Part shown: piece by piece, positions 35,487 through 43,179 of the stretch | Position numbering within the stretch: the first letter of the stretch is position 1 | How the letters are laid out: every line of letters begins with the position of its first letter | Assembly (NCBI RefSeq): GCF_001050155.1 | Contig: NZ_LFVY01000020.1 | Span: 1-64,000, forward strand | DNA length: 64,000 nucleotides | From: Nitratireductor soli | Lineage (GTDB): Bacteria; Pseudomonadota; Alphaproteobacteria; Rhizobiales; Rhizobiaceae | Reading direction: 5' to 3' | Position numbers and translations under genes: made by a program | Notes under the pieces: model-generated | What the model was told of the DNA's origin: nothing | The model's input: the letters and a program-made list of their open reading frames with translations, nothing else | Databases searched by the model: none

Positions 35487-36088
35487 GGCAGCGGCAGTTG
35501 ATGCTGGGTCACCAGCCGTCCGAAGCTCTCCGCCTTGGTTGCGGCGTTGGGGTCTTTCAGCGCCGAGAACTCAAGCGCCAGGCCGGCCGGTTCGCCCTTG
35601 CGGTAAACCACTTCCGGATTGCCGGTCATCGAGCAGTAGGGCACCTCGTACTGCATGGCCATTTCGTCGCCATAAGGCGACACCTGCGCCCGCAGCAGCA
35701 GCGCCATCGTGGCCACTTGCTCGCCCTGGTAAAGCCGCAGGGCCTTGGTTCCGGGCGTGCCGACGCCAGCGGCGACGGTCTGGATCGGATTGCCATTGAG
35801 CGCCACCCGGTAGGCTTCGAGCGAGACGTCCCACACGGTGAAGGCGACGACCAGGTCCTCCTCCCGGCGGAAAGCCTTCACCGGCGCCGTGCTGCCAAGC
35901 GGCCGTACAAGGTTGACGTCTTGGCTGTGGGTGACCTGCACGCCCTCGGGGTCGTAACTTTCGTCCCCTGACGTGCCGATCATGACCCAGTTACCGGCCG
36001 GCTCCTCGGTGACTGACGGGAACGGCTCGCCGAGTTCGGCATAATAGGCGACGAAGGGCGCCGCGATGATTTCGAAAGGCGCTGGCAT
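35483..36088 (-). CDS. Probable major tail tube protein
   Basis: 201 residues. Beta-rich sequence with FEIIAAPFVAYYAELGEPFP, DVNLVRPLGSTAPVKAFRRE and KALRLYQGEQVATMALLLRA, which is the pattern of siphophage tube proteins of Rhizobiales phages. Order terminator, tube, chaperone, tape measure supports the call; no specific signature residues are claimed. Confidence 0.6.
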   Translation of the reverse strand: MPAPFEIIAAPFVAYYAELGEPFPSVTEEPAGNWVMIGTSGDESYDPEGVQVTHSQDVNLVRPLGSTAPVKAFRREEDLVVAFTVWDVSLEAYRVALNGNPIQTVAAGVGTPGTKALRLYQGEQVATMALLLRAQVSPYGDEMAMQYEVPYCSMTGNPEVVYRKGEPAGLALEFSALKDPNAATKAESFGRLVTQHQLPLP

Positions 36089-36511
36089 TTAAACCTCCTG
36101 AAGCGCGTGAAAGACCTGAAAGGACTGGAATGCATACGGCCACGCGCCGTCGCGATCGCGGCCGCTGGAGAACCCGCCTGCGCTCTCGATCCAATGGATC
36201 AGGACGTTGCCGATGACGCGGCGGCGTAAGGCGGTAAGGACGCGGCGAGCGGCACGCCGCAATGCGTCCGCGTCGAATTTTGTGGCGCCATAGGCGACCA
36301 GGTCGAGGCGCTGTGTATCGTGCTGGATGAAACTGCCGGCTGCGATCGACGTGCCGCCGGACGCCCGAACGACGATGGCGGCGCGCGGCATGGCGGCCGC
36401 CTCATCATTCGGCAACTCGTCGCCGAACACGCGGTCGGCGCAAAGCGCGGTGACGGCGGCATCCGATTTCAGGAGCGTCACGGTCGCGGTGATGATGTCG
36501 GCTTCGTCCAT
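36089..36511 (-). CDS. Tail terminator / completion protein (DUF3168-like)
   Basis: 140 residues. MDEADIITATVTLLKSDAAV and VFGDELPNDEAAAMPRAAIV, then RLDLVAYGATKFDADALRRA and a C-terminal SFQVFHAL strand fit the small alpha/beta terminators that cap the tail tube at the head joint. It is the first gene after the 36561-36609 element, so it would be first in a tail transcript. Confidence 0.65.
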   Translation of the reverse strand: MDEADIITATVTLLKSDAAVTALCADRVFGDELPNDEAAAMPRAAIVVRASGGTSIAAGSFIQHDTQRLDLVAYGATKFDADALRRAARRVLTALRRRVIGNVLIHWIESAGGFSSGRDRDGAWPYAFQSFQVFHALQEV

Positions 36512-36560
36512 GCCCTGTCCTGTGAAACGACCCGGCGGAAGACCGAGAACACAGTGGGCA

Positions 36561-36609
36561 GACTAGGGAGCGCACACGCCGCAAAACATGCGCGCAGCTG
36601 CGCGGGCGA
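36561..36609 (-). promoter_or_regulatory. Candidate late promoter/activator site of the tail module
   Basis: On the minus strand: a dyad CGCCCGCGCAGCTGCGCGCA then TGTTT, a 13-base variable spacer, and CTCCCTAGTC (36561-36570), which could hold a -10 (TAGTCT). The same outer blocks with a different 13-base spacer occur before the capsid gene. Conserved blocks around a variable spacer, placed in two of the few gaps of the operon, fit a site for the Mor-type activator encoded at 49642. Confidence 0.6.
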
Positions 36610-36681
36610 GAAGCGCGCGGGAGAGGAACATTGTAGAGGGCGGGAGAACCGGCGGCAGCATCGTTTCCCGCGTCGGCGGCG

Positions 36682-37125
36682 TCAAGTGGGCTTTTTCGAC
36701 TTGCGCTCGTAGGCCGTTCTGATCCGTTTTGCGAGCTTCGGATAATGTGTGTCGGCGGCCGGCCGCAGATAGGGCCGCGCAGGGATGGTCACCGACTGGA
36801 CGAGCGCCACGCCGCCATCGGGAAGAGGGACCGCCAGGGCCTTGGCCTTTTTGGGGCGTATGGTGCCGCCTTCCTCCTGTATCCGCGCATAGACTACATC
36901 GCGAACGCCCCACGTGCCCCTGACGCCGCTTCCCTCGGCGCGCGCGTAATCTGCGATGTCGACGCCGCCCTCCAGGACGCCCGTGCGGTTCTGCCAGTCA
37001 TGCGTCCGCTTGGCCTCGGCCACGGAAGCGCCCATCGTCGCGTTGACGCCCTCGATCTGCGCCGCACGCATCTTCCTGGTTACGGCCTTGCCGTTCCATT
37101 TTAGCGATTTCGACTTGCCCGCCAT
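36682..37125 (-). CDS. HK97 gp10-like head-tail joining protein
   Basis: 147 residues: basic N-terminus (AGKSKSLKWNGKAVTRKMRA), central HDWQNRTGVLEGGVDIADYA, then YARIQEEGGTIRPKKAKALA and terminal RPYLRPAADTHYPKLAKRIR. This NRTG...Y...EGG.I.P...RP.L pattern is the signature of HK97 gp10-type proteins that link head and tail. The gap to the terminator gene holds the putative promoter. Confidence 0.82.
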   Translation of the reverse strand: MAGKSKSLKWNGKAVTRKMRAAQIEGVNATMGASVAEAKRTHDWQNRTGVLEGGVDIADYARAEGSGVRGTWGVRDVVYARIQEEGGTIRPKKAKALAVPLPDGGVALVQSVTIPARPYLRPAADTHYPKLAKRIRTAYERKSKKPT

Positions 37126-37134
37126 GTCATCCCT

Positions 37135-37326
37135 CTAATGCTGATCTCGCTCGCCGCGGCCCTTTCGGTCTAGCCCATTGAGGATGTCGAGAAGATCGTC
37201 CGCGTCTTCCATCTCCAAGCCGAACGCCGGCCCGTCCGGTGCGTCTGCGGGCAGGCCGGTGAAAACATCGAACACGGTCCATGTGCCGTCTTGCTCCTTT
37301 CGAAGATCATATCTCTGCTGCGCCAT
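37135..37326 (-). CDS. Small phage protein, unknown
   Basis: 63 residues from MAQQRYDLRKEQDGTWTVFD. The GTWTVFDVFTGLPA phrase followed by an acidic helix (DADDLLDILNGLDRKGRGER) resembles small phage proteins that often accompany portal or joining genes, but no function is known. Confidence 0.5.
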   Translation of the reverse strand: MAQQRYDLRKEQDGTWTVFDVFTGLPADAPDGPAFGLEMEDADDLLDILNGLDRKGRGERDQH

Positions 37327-37393
37327 TGGCCGTCTCCTGCTCGCTTCCTGGTCCTCTACTCTGCCGCGTCGGCAACTGGCATGTCCAGCAGCC

Positions 37394-38203
37394 TCAAACC
37401 GCCCTGCCCACAATGATCAGTTCTCGTGCTGGCCGCGCGTTCCGGCCTCCAGCAATCGTGTAGGTCAGCTCAACCGGTATGATGTCGAACGCGCTGAACA
37501 GCTCGCGGATTTCGGGCAGATCGTTGATGGAGAGAATGAACCGCCCCTTGAGCCGCGCCAGGCGCGCCGCCATCTCCGCGAACTCGGCCCGATCGAACAG
37601 CTCTTTTCCGTAGTCGTCCTCGCAACCGAAATAGGGCGGATCGAGATAGAACAGCGTGCCCGGCCGGTCGTACAGGTCCATGAAATCCTGCCAACGGCGG
37701 TTCTCGATCACGACGCCGGCCAGGCGCTCGTGGATTTCCTCCAGGAGCGGCGCCAGCTTCAGGATGTTGAAGCGCCCGCCGCGCGCTGGGTCGATGCCGA
37801 AATGGCCGTTGACCCTGCCGCCGAAAGACAGGCGCTGCATGTAGAGGAAACGCCCGGCGCGCTCCAGATCGGTCAAGGTGGCAGGGTCGCATTCTTTGAG
37901 GCGTTCGAACTCGCGCCGGCTGCTCACCTGGTATTTCAGCATGTCCATGAACTGCGGGTAGTGTCGCTGCAAGATGCGGAAGAGGTTGGCGACGTCGCCG
38001 GAATAGTCGTTGATGACCTCGGCGGGCGGCGCACTCGAGCGCCGCAGGAAAATCCCGCCCATGCCGACGAAGCATTCGGCATAGGTTTGGTGCGGGATGC
38101 TTTCGATGATCGCGCAGATGCGCTTTGCAAGATTGCGCTTGCCGCCGACATAGGCGGCGGGTGTCACGGTCGGCCTGACTGGCCGCAGATCGGAGGATGC
38201 CAT
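37394..38203 (-). CDS. D12-class DNA adenine methyltransferase (Dam-like)
   Basis: 269 residues. The second ATG at 38203 has AAAGGACGGGAA upstream and is preferred. Motif I (AAYVGGKRNLAKRI) is followed by FVGMGGIFLRRS, VINDYSGDVANLFR and the catalytic motif DPPY (LFYLDPPYFGCEDDYG). It methylates adenine N6, with GATC the usual target of this class; specificity is not provable here. Placement between head-closure and tail genes marks it as accessory, perhaps protecting phage DNA from host restriction. Confidence 0.9.
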   Translation of the reverse strand: MASSDLRPVRPTVTPAAYVGGKRNLAKRICAIIESIPHQTYAECFVGMGGIFLRRSSAPPAEVINDYSGDVANLFRILQRHYPQFMDMLKYQVSSRREFERLKECDPATLTDLERAGRFLYMQRLSFGGRVNGHFGIDPARGGRFNILKLAPLLEEIHERLAGVVIENRRWQDFMDLYDRPGTLFYLDPPYFGCEDDYGKELFDRAEFAEMAARLARLKGRFILSINDLPEIRELFSAFDIIPVELTYTIAGGRNARPARELIIVGRAV

Positions 38204-38224
38204 TTCCCGTCCTTTGAGAATCAT

Positions 38225-38343
38225 GGATAACTCCGTCGCCCCGCAAGGGGCGGCGGAAGGAGCATCCCTGGGTGCTTGACGGGGACGTGATTGCCGTCGT
38301 GGCCCCGTCGCCAGGCTGTCATGGCCTGGCCTCCGCCCCTGCG
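38225..38343 (-). other. Gap with hairpin between head-closure and methyltransferase genes
   Basis: CGCCCC-GCAA-GGGGCG at 38237-38252 forms a tight GNRA-type hairpin just before the methyltransferase. No T-tract follows in the operon direction. It could lower read-through or stabilise the 5' end of the mRNA. Confidence 0.35.
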
Positions 38344-38688
38344 TCAGCTGATCCTCTTCAAAGCCGCTTCGAGATGGTTGTGCTTGTGCTGCACGGGGCC
38401 TTCGACCCGCAGCCTCCCAGGCACGATGACCGCGCCATGGGCGTCGGTGACGGCGGAGATTTCATCGTCCTCGGTGAGATCGGCGCCAAGCGCGAACAGC
38501 CCGCGCACATCCTCCACCATGGCCGTCTTGTCGCCGTCGACGATTTCGCGGCTGGCATTCGACCAGATGAAACAGCGCAGCGTGCCGAGTGGCTGGAAGT
38601 CCGGCGCCACAGGCTGGCCCCAGCCGTCCTGGCCCGCCGCCACATTGCGCTCGACGAGTGCCCGCATGGTCAATCGGCCGGCGATCAT
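38344..38688 (-). CDS. Phage head closure (head-tail joining) protein
   Basis: 114 residues from MIAGRLTMRALVERNVAAGQ. DGWGQPVAPDFQPLGTLRCF with a following Trp and EIVDGDKTAMVEDVRGLFAL then HNHLEAALKRIS resemble SPP1/HK97 head-closure proteins, small beta barrels under the connector. It overlaps the DUF2786 gene by four bases. Confidence 0.7.
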   Translation of the reverse strand: MIAGRLTMRALVERNVAAGQDGWGQPVAPDFQPLGTLRCFIWSNASREIVDGDKTAMVEDVRGLFALGADLTEDDEISAVTDAHGAVIVPGRLRVEGPVQHKHNHLEAALKRIS

Positions 38689-39353
38689 GCCAGGGCCAAC
38701 GGAGATGCGGCCTCGCTGTGAAGGCCCGGATTGAGATCGACGTCGCTGCCGGCAACCGCACCGCGCAGGCGGTCGTGATCCATACATGCACCGTTTGGCT
38801 TCGCGCTTCGCGGTTCAACCACGACGAGGCCTGGATAGCGCTCCGTGAGATACTGTTCGACGAGAGCGTCGGCCTGACGCTCCGGCACGAGCGCCTTGAC
38901 CTTCATGAACACCATGCTGGCCCATGCCTGACAGAAGATGTCCGCCCGCTGGCGTTTGCGGGCCAGTTTGCAGCGTTTGAGATGCGCCTTGATATAGTCG
39001 GCTCGTTCCTTCTTCAGGCGACGGAATAGGACCGCGAATGCATAGCTCGCGATCTCGGCTGCCGGCGCGCGGCCAATGAAGCAGCGATCGCCGCGCGCAT
39101 CGGCAAAGGAAGTGACCCCTAGCGCGCGACAGACGGTTTCGGAAAGGATCAGCTCCCAGACGGGCGATCGCTGCGTCCGCGATCCGCGCGTGACCGCTTC
39201 CTCGACGTCCGCCATCGCGATGTCCGCTTCGGTGATACCGTGCACATCCATAAGCTGGCGGGCTTTCGCGAGTGCGGATGCGGCCTCGTTCTCGTTTCCA
39301 CTGCGGGCCAGCGCAAGGCACTTGCGGACCTTGTCAATGATCTTTCTGTCCAT
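38685..39353 (-). CDS. DUF2786 domain protein
   Basis: 222 residues. KIIDKVRKCLALARSGNENE and AASALAKARQLMDVHGITEA at the N-terminus are the DUF2786 hallmark (helical, often nucleic-acid associated). A second part (EIASYAFAVLFRRLKKERAD, HLKRCKLARKRQRADIFCQA) fits the DUF7168 kind of C-terminal companion. Frequent in phages and plasmids, function unknown; here it interrupts the head-tail connector set as an accessory gene. Confidence 0.75.
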   Translation of the reverse strand: MDRKIIDKVRKCLALARSGNENEAASALAKARQLMDVHGITEADIAMADVEEAVTRGSRTQRSPVWELILSETVCRALGVTSFADARGDRCFIGRAPAAEIASYAFAVLFRRLKKERADYIKAHLKRCKLARKRQRADIFCQAWASMVFMKVKALVPERQADALVEQYLTERYPGLVVVEPRSAKPNGACMDHDRLRGAVAGSDVDLNPGLHSEAASPLALA

Positions 39354-39361
39354 CGTTCGCC

Positions 39362-39946
39362 TCACGCCATCGGCATGGCGGTACCGCGCAGCGCTGTGCC
39401 AAGCCAGGTGAAGATGGCCTCGCGGGCTTCCGCCCGTTCCGTGCCGGTTGCGGCGGTCCACGAGTAATCGCCCGCCCTTTCGCTCTTCAGGCCGGCCGCT
39501 GCCTGCCCGGCCGTGTCCAGCTGCATGATCCGGATGACGGCCTCGTCGCGCATGCCGGCGGCCTCGCGCGGCGTGAATGTGATGCGCACCATGGGCGCCC
39601 AATAGGTTTTGCCGTTTGGCCCGCCCGTCAGCCGCTGAAGGGTGCGGCCGGTATGGAGGATGCGATAGTCGTCCGCCGTCAGCATGGTCTCCGCTGCGGC
39701 CTCTCCGCTATTGCCAGGCTGCATTTCCACCACTTCGATTGGCTGGCCCTGGTCCACGACGCTCGGCAGGCGCAAGGTGTGACGCCAGCCGTCGCGGTCG
39801 AGCGGATCGCCCAGAAACACGGTTGTCGGCCCGGAAGGTCCGAACCGATCGTCAATCACGGCGGAGATCGCGTCGATCATGGCTTGCAGTTCCTGGTCGC
39901 CGAGATCAGTTCCCGTCCGTTCCTTCACGCGGTCAATCAGGGCCAT
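39362..39946 (-). CDS. Probable head-tail connector protein
   Basis: 194 residues. MALIDRVKERTGTDLGDQEL and QAMIDAISAVIDDRFGPSGP at the start are the short helices typical of gp6/gp15-type connector proteins. A beta domain (TVFLGDPLDRDGWRHTLRLP, VRITFTPREA) follows. It would sit on the portal ring. Confidence 0.62.
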   Translation of the reverse strand: MALIDRVKERTGTDLGDQELQAMIDAISAVIDDRFGPSGPTTVFLGDPLDRDGWRHTLRLPSVVDQGQPIEVVEMQPGNSGEAAAETMLTADDYRILHTGRTLQRLTGGPNGKTYWAPMVRITFTPREAAGMRDEAVIRIMQLDTAGQAAAGLKSERAGDYSWTAATGTERAEAREAIFTWLGTALRGTAMPMA

Positions 39947-40056
39947 CGGCTTGTTCCTGGAATGAGTGCGGCGGCGGGCTATGCCCCTACGGTCGTACCG
40001 TCCCTATCAGGTGCTGGGAGCCTTGCGAGCCGTACCAGACCGCCTTGGTTATCCTG

Positions 40057-40404
40057 CTACTTGTTCTCGCCTGCGCGGCCGTTCTTGTTGTCTTGCGCCG
40101 CTGCTTCTTTTTCCTCGGCAGCCTTGGCATCCGCTGCCGCCTTCTCGGCTGCCGCTTTCTCTTCGGCGGCCTTGGCATCCGCCGCTACCTTCTCGGCGGT
40201 AGCCTTTGCATCGGCTCCAGCCCGTTTTGCCACCGCTGCCGACGCCTTCGTAAGCCCGCCGACCAGGCCGAACCTTTCGGCGGCGCTGTCGGGAATTTCG
40301 TCGCCGGGAACGGCGTAGAGGGAGCCGGCGCGTTTGTCGTCGGCCAATACCAATGCCTTGCGGTCCCTGGTCAGATACAGTCGTTCTTTCGCAACCTGCG
40401 TCAT
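40057..40404 (-). CDS. Phage protein with Ala/Lys/Glu repeat tail
   Basis: 115 residues from MTQVAKERLYLTRDRKALVL. The first 60 residues look like a small beta domain (ADDKRAGSLYAVPGDEIPDS). The rest is a near-perfect heptad-like repeat of AADAKAAEEK units, expected to form a long helix. Such proteins often follow the capsid gene in rhizobial phages; the role is unknown. Confidence 0.6.
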   Translation of the reverse strand: MTQVAKERLYLTRDRKALVLADDKRAGSLYAVPGDEIPDSAAERFGLVGGLTKASAAVAKRAGADAKATAEKVAADAKAAEEKAAAEKAAADAKAAEEKEAAAQDNKNGRAGENK

Positions 40405-40406
40405 GG

Positions 40407-40673
40407 TCAGTCTTCCTTGCTCGACCACAGCACATGGAGCCAGTCGCCCGTCGTGTCCGTGGTGTCGTTTTCAATGACCCCGCCAGCCGTGGCGGAGACG
40501 GTGAACTCGGCCGTGCGATCGACGCGGGTCGGCGGGGCGCCCGCTGTGATGTGCTCGACGGAGAGAAGTGTGTCGCCCGGCTTGAGACTGCCTGGCACCT
40601 GATGCGTCCCAACCGGCCCGCCATAAATCATGGCGCAGCCAATGGCGGTCGGAAATCCTGATATCGTCGACAT
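40407..40673 (-). CDS. Small beta-rich phage protein after capsid, unknown
   Basis: 88 residues: MSTISGFPTAIGCAMIYGGP, then PGDTLLSVEHITAGAPPTRV and DRTAEFTVSATAGGVIEND. The size and position just downstream of the capsid gene are those of head decoration proteins, but no family evidence supports that assignment. Confidence 0.5.
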   Translation of the reverse strand: MSTISGFPTAIGCAMIYGGPVGTHQVPGSLKPGDTLLSVEHITAGAPPTRVDRTAEFTVSATAGGVIENDTTDTTGDWLHVLWSSKED

Positions 40674-40689
40674 GTTTGCTCCTATGCTG

Positions 40690-40744
40690 GGGCGCTCGCG
40701 GTGAGGCTGTCGGCCCTATCGGGGCGTAAGCCGCGCGAGCGCCC
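40690..40744 (-). terminator. Strong hairpin directly downstream of the capsid gene
   Basis: GGGCGCTCGCG (40690-40700) pairs perfectly with CGCGAGCGCCC (40734-40744), and the loop holds a second small hairpin (GGCCC/GGGGC). There is no U-tract, so it is more likely a partial terminator or an RNA stabiliser of capsid mRNA than a full stop. Confidence 0.45.
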
Positions 40745-40769
40745 GTTCAAGCAATCGCCAGGTGGCGGC

Positions 40770-42089
40770 TTAGAGGCCGGTCACCTCGCAGAATGCGGGC
40801 GCACGGAAGACGACCAGCGCCGCGCGCATGTCCGCTCGCACCGTGCGCCGGCCTTCGCCGAACTGGTTGCCCACATAGCCGATCTGAATGTCCACGCCCT
40901 TCCGTTCGAACATCGAAATCCAGGCGGGCATGAACGAGCCGACATAACCGGTCCCGGCCACATCCGCGTCTTGCTGCACCACAGGAAGGCCCCACAGACG
41001 CTCCGGGCCGGCTTCGCTCGGGCTACCCCAGATATAGACGCCGTCCGTGGTGCGCAGCAGACGCACGTCCTGCCAGTCTTCGGGATGCATGACGTGGTGG
41101 GTAGGTATGGCGCGGCCGGTCACGCGGATTTTGGTCATCGCGCGGTAGAACGCGTCCGGCACCGGGTCGGCGGCCTTGGCATGGGTCTGGATGCCCGGCG
41201 TGTTCTTCAGCCCGCGCAGATTGGCGCCCGCGCCGTCGCCCAGCAGCGACTGCTGGTCGAGGCGCTGGCGAATGCCGAACATGAGCCGCGAATTGACGTA
41301 TGACGAGATGAACGACACGTCTTCGAGCTGCTCGTCCGTTACCGGCAGGCTGTCGGTGATCTTGCGCACCGGACTGGTACGCTCGGTGAAGGCGAAGGCA
41401 GACTCCGCGAAAGCCGCGCCCTCGGCCCGCTCGGCCGCGCCGTGCGTCCGGGTGGTTTCCTCCATGTATGGCACGGCGGCCTGACCGGTCTGTGCCATCG
41501 GTATGATGTCCAGGAGTTGGATCGGCCGCGTCGCCGCCTCGACATAGCCGGGCAGCCGGAGGCTTTCCGGGGCGAAGCCGGCCGCCGTCGACATGAGCGC
41601 CTTTGCGCCGATGGTTTCAGGCACCATGGCCTTTGCCAGGAGATCGGAGGGCAGCGCATCGTCGAAGGAAAGCGTGATGCCGCCGCCGGCGCCACCATCC
41701 ACCCAGGCCTTGAACGCCTTCTCGTCCGTGATCATCGCTCCGAGCGACTTCATGGCGAGGCCCAACGCCGGATGGTTTCCGCCGCCACCGGGCAGCGGCA
41801 GCCGGTTGCGCACCTTCTGGCGGTCGGACAGGTTCTTTTCGGCCTGTTCGGCTGCCTCAAGGGCCTCGGCTTGTTGGGCCAGCTCGTTCAGCTCGGTGTC
41901 CATCTCCTTGACCTTCTCGGCCACAGCGATCGAACCCTTTACGTCTTTGCCGAGAGATGTGACACGGTTGAAGTCGTATGACTTTTCGCCGCTATCGGTC
42001 GTCACGCGCGCCTCGTCGAAGACGCCGGCCAGCGCATCCTGCTTTGCCGCGAGCTTCTCGCGGACATCCTTCAGTGTCATGTCAGGCAT
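40770..42089 (-). CDS. Major capsid protein, HK97 family
   Basis: 439 residues from MPDMTLKDVREKLAAKQDAL. The N-terminal 110 residues are charged and coiled-coil (KEMDTELNELAQQAEALEAA), matching the delta (scaffold) domain removed by the protease. The capsid fold follows (GFAPESLRLPGYVEAATRPI, QLLDIIPMAQTGQAAVPYME, NSRLMFGIRQRLDQQSLLGD, HHVMHPEDWQDVRLLRTTDG). It is separated by larger gaps from both neighbours, with a candidate late promoter upstream, as expected for the most abundant product. Confidence 0.92.
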   Translation of the reverse strand: MPDMTLKDVREKLAAKQDALAGVFDEARVTTDSGEKSYDFNRVTSLGKDVKGSIAVAEKVKEMDTELNELAQQAEALEAAEQAEKNLSDRQKVRNRLPLPGGGGNHPALGLAMKSLGAMITDEKAFKAWVDGGAGGGITLSFDDALPSDLLAKAMVPETIGAKALMSTAAGFAPESLRLPGYVEAATRPIQLLDIIPMAQTGQAAVPYMEETTRTHGAAERAEGAAFAESAFAFTERTSPVRKITDSLPVTDEQLEDVSFISSYVNSRLMFGIRQRLDQQSLLGDGAGANLRGLKNTPGIQTHAKAADPVPDAFYRAMTKIRVTGRAIPTHHVMHPEDWQDVRLLRTTDGVYIWGSPSEAGPERLWGLPVVQQDADVAGTGYVGSFMPAWISMFERKGVDIQIGYVGNQFGEGRRTVRADMRAALVVFRAPAFCEVTGL

Positions 42090-42450
42090 TGTGATCCATT
42101 CCCTGATGTTGTCGCACAAGGCCAAGCGTCCGCGCGCGGCCTGGATGAAGAAGAGGCCCGCGTCGGCGCGGGACTTCGTGAAGACTAGGGAGAAGGGAAC
42201 GGCTGAAACATGCGCGCAGCTGCGCGGGCGAACCGCTGGTGGCATTTGGGTGCCTCCAGCACTAATGGCCGAAACGGCGGCCGAAATCCAGCCCGGACGG
42301 GAAACACGCGTTCAGCCGTCGGGCGAGGCCTTGCTGGATCGAATTTGAAGCGGATTTGAACACCGTAGGCGCGGGTTTGGCCCCGGTCAGCTAGTCCGGG
42401 GCCTTTCGTCGCTAGAAACGCGTACACGGCCGTTTGTTTCGAACCCGCCG
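42090..42450 (-). other. Leader and promoter region of the capsid gene
   Basis: It holds the activator-like element (42183-42231), a hairpin GGCCCCGG/CCGGGGCC at 42379-42403 just after the protease gene, and a second hairpin CCCGCGCCGACGCGGG near 42150-42170 in the capsid leader, followed by CCTCTTCTTC on the minus strand. No gene is supported. Confidence 0.55.
42183..42231 (-). promoter_or_regulatory. Candidate late promoter/activator site of the capsid gene
   Basis: Minus strand: TCGCCCGCGCAGCTGCGCGC, then ATGTTT, 13 variable bases, CTCCCTAGTC (42183-42192). All 36 bases of the two outer blocks are identical to the element at 36561-36609. The block centre GCGCAGCTGCGC is a perfect palindrome, as expected for a dimeric activator. 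Confidence 0.62.
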
Positions 42451-43176
42451 TCAACCGTGGCGGCGCAGGACATCGCGCAGGTCGTGCATCGCGGCCATGC
42501 GGTTGTCCTCGCTCTCATCGGGCGGCGGTGTGCCCGTGGCCAGAAGCACGTCGAGCCGCTGTTTCAGGTTCGCAAGCTGATCGAGCCGCGCCTTGCTCAT
42601 CGGCCTGCCATCGGCCTCGCGAAGCGCCTTCACGTCGCCAGCCCGCTTCACGATGTCCTCGATCGCCGCGATCGTCGCGGCGATCTGGTCGGCGAAACTC
42701 CGGTGCGACTTCAGCGCCAGCGTGCCCGTGCCGATGCCTGCGCCGCGCACCACGGGCGAGACCTCATGCACGTCGAGCCGTTTCAGCCTCCGCACCTCCT
42801 GGCCCTCTATCACTTCATGTGACCTGTCGATGATCCCGAACCCATAGCTCCACTCCTGGACGGCGTTGCCCTTTTCCAGGTCGAACTTCAGCGCGGCATG
42901 CCATTCGCGGCCGGCTTCGGATTTCATGTTGAGATGGATCTCGGCATAGGCGGCGTCGTCCGCCTCGTAAACACGTGCCTTGCCGAGCGGCATTGCGCAT
43001 CGATCGTGCGACGGCAGGATCGGCACCCACTGGTGCCCGCCTTCTTTCCAGGCGAACGCGCCGGCCTGATAGGTGTCGCCATCATGGTCGATTGCGGTCA
43101 GCGTGGCGATCTTCGCCAGGCCGAGGCCCTGGTCGTCCATCTCCTTGATGGTCAGGCTCTTCAGTTCTGTGTCCAT
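42451..43176 (-). CDS. HK97-family prohead protease
   Basis: 241 residues. The family's signatures are visible: DHDGDTYQAGAF with VPILPSHDRC (catalytic His region), FDLEKGNAVQEWSYGFGIID and LKRLDVHEVSPVVRGAG (catalytic Ser). It cleaves the capsid delta domain during maturation. The last 80 residues are a helical, charged extension. It starts three bases after the portal-MuF gene stop. Confidence 0.9.
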   Translation of the reverse strand: MDTELKSLTIKEMDDQGLGLAKIATLTAIDHDGDTYQAGAFAWKEGGHQWVPILPSHDRCAMPLGKARVYEADDAAYAEIHLNMKSEAGREWHAALKFDLEKGNAVQEWSYGFGIIDRSHEVIEGQEVRRLKRLDVHEVSPVVRGAGIGTGTLALKSHRSFADQIAATIAAIEDIVKRAGDVKALREADGRPMSKARLDQLANLKQRLDVLLATGTPPPDESEDNRMAAMHDLRDVLRRHG

Positions 43177-43179
43177 GGT

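Noticed and set aside
38237-38252. Hairpin as a rho-independent terminator
   Set aside because: No T-tract follows in either direction, and the operon clearly continues.
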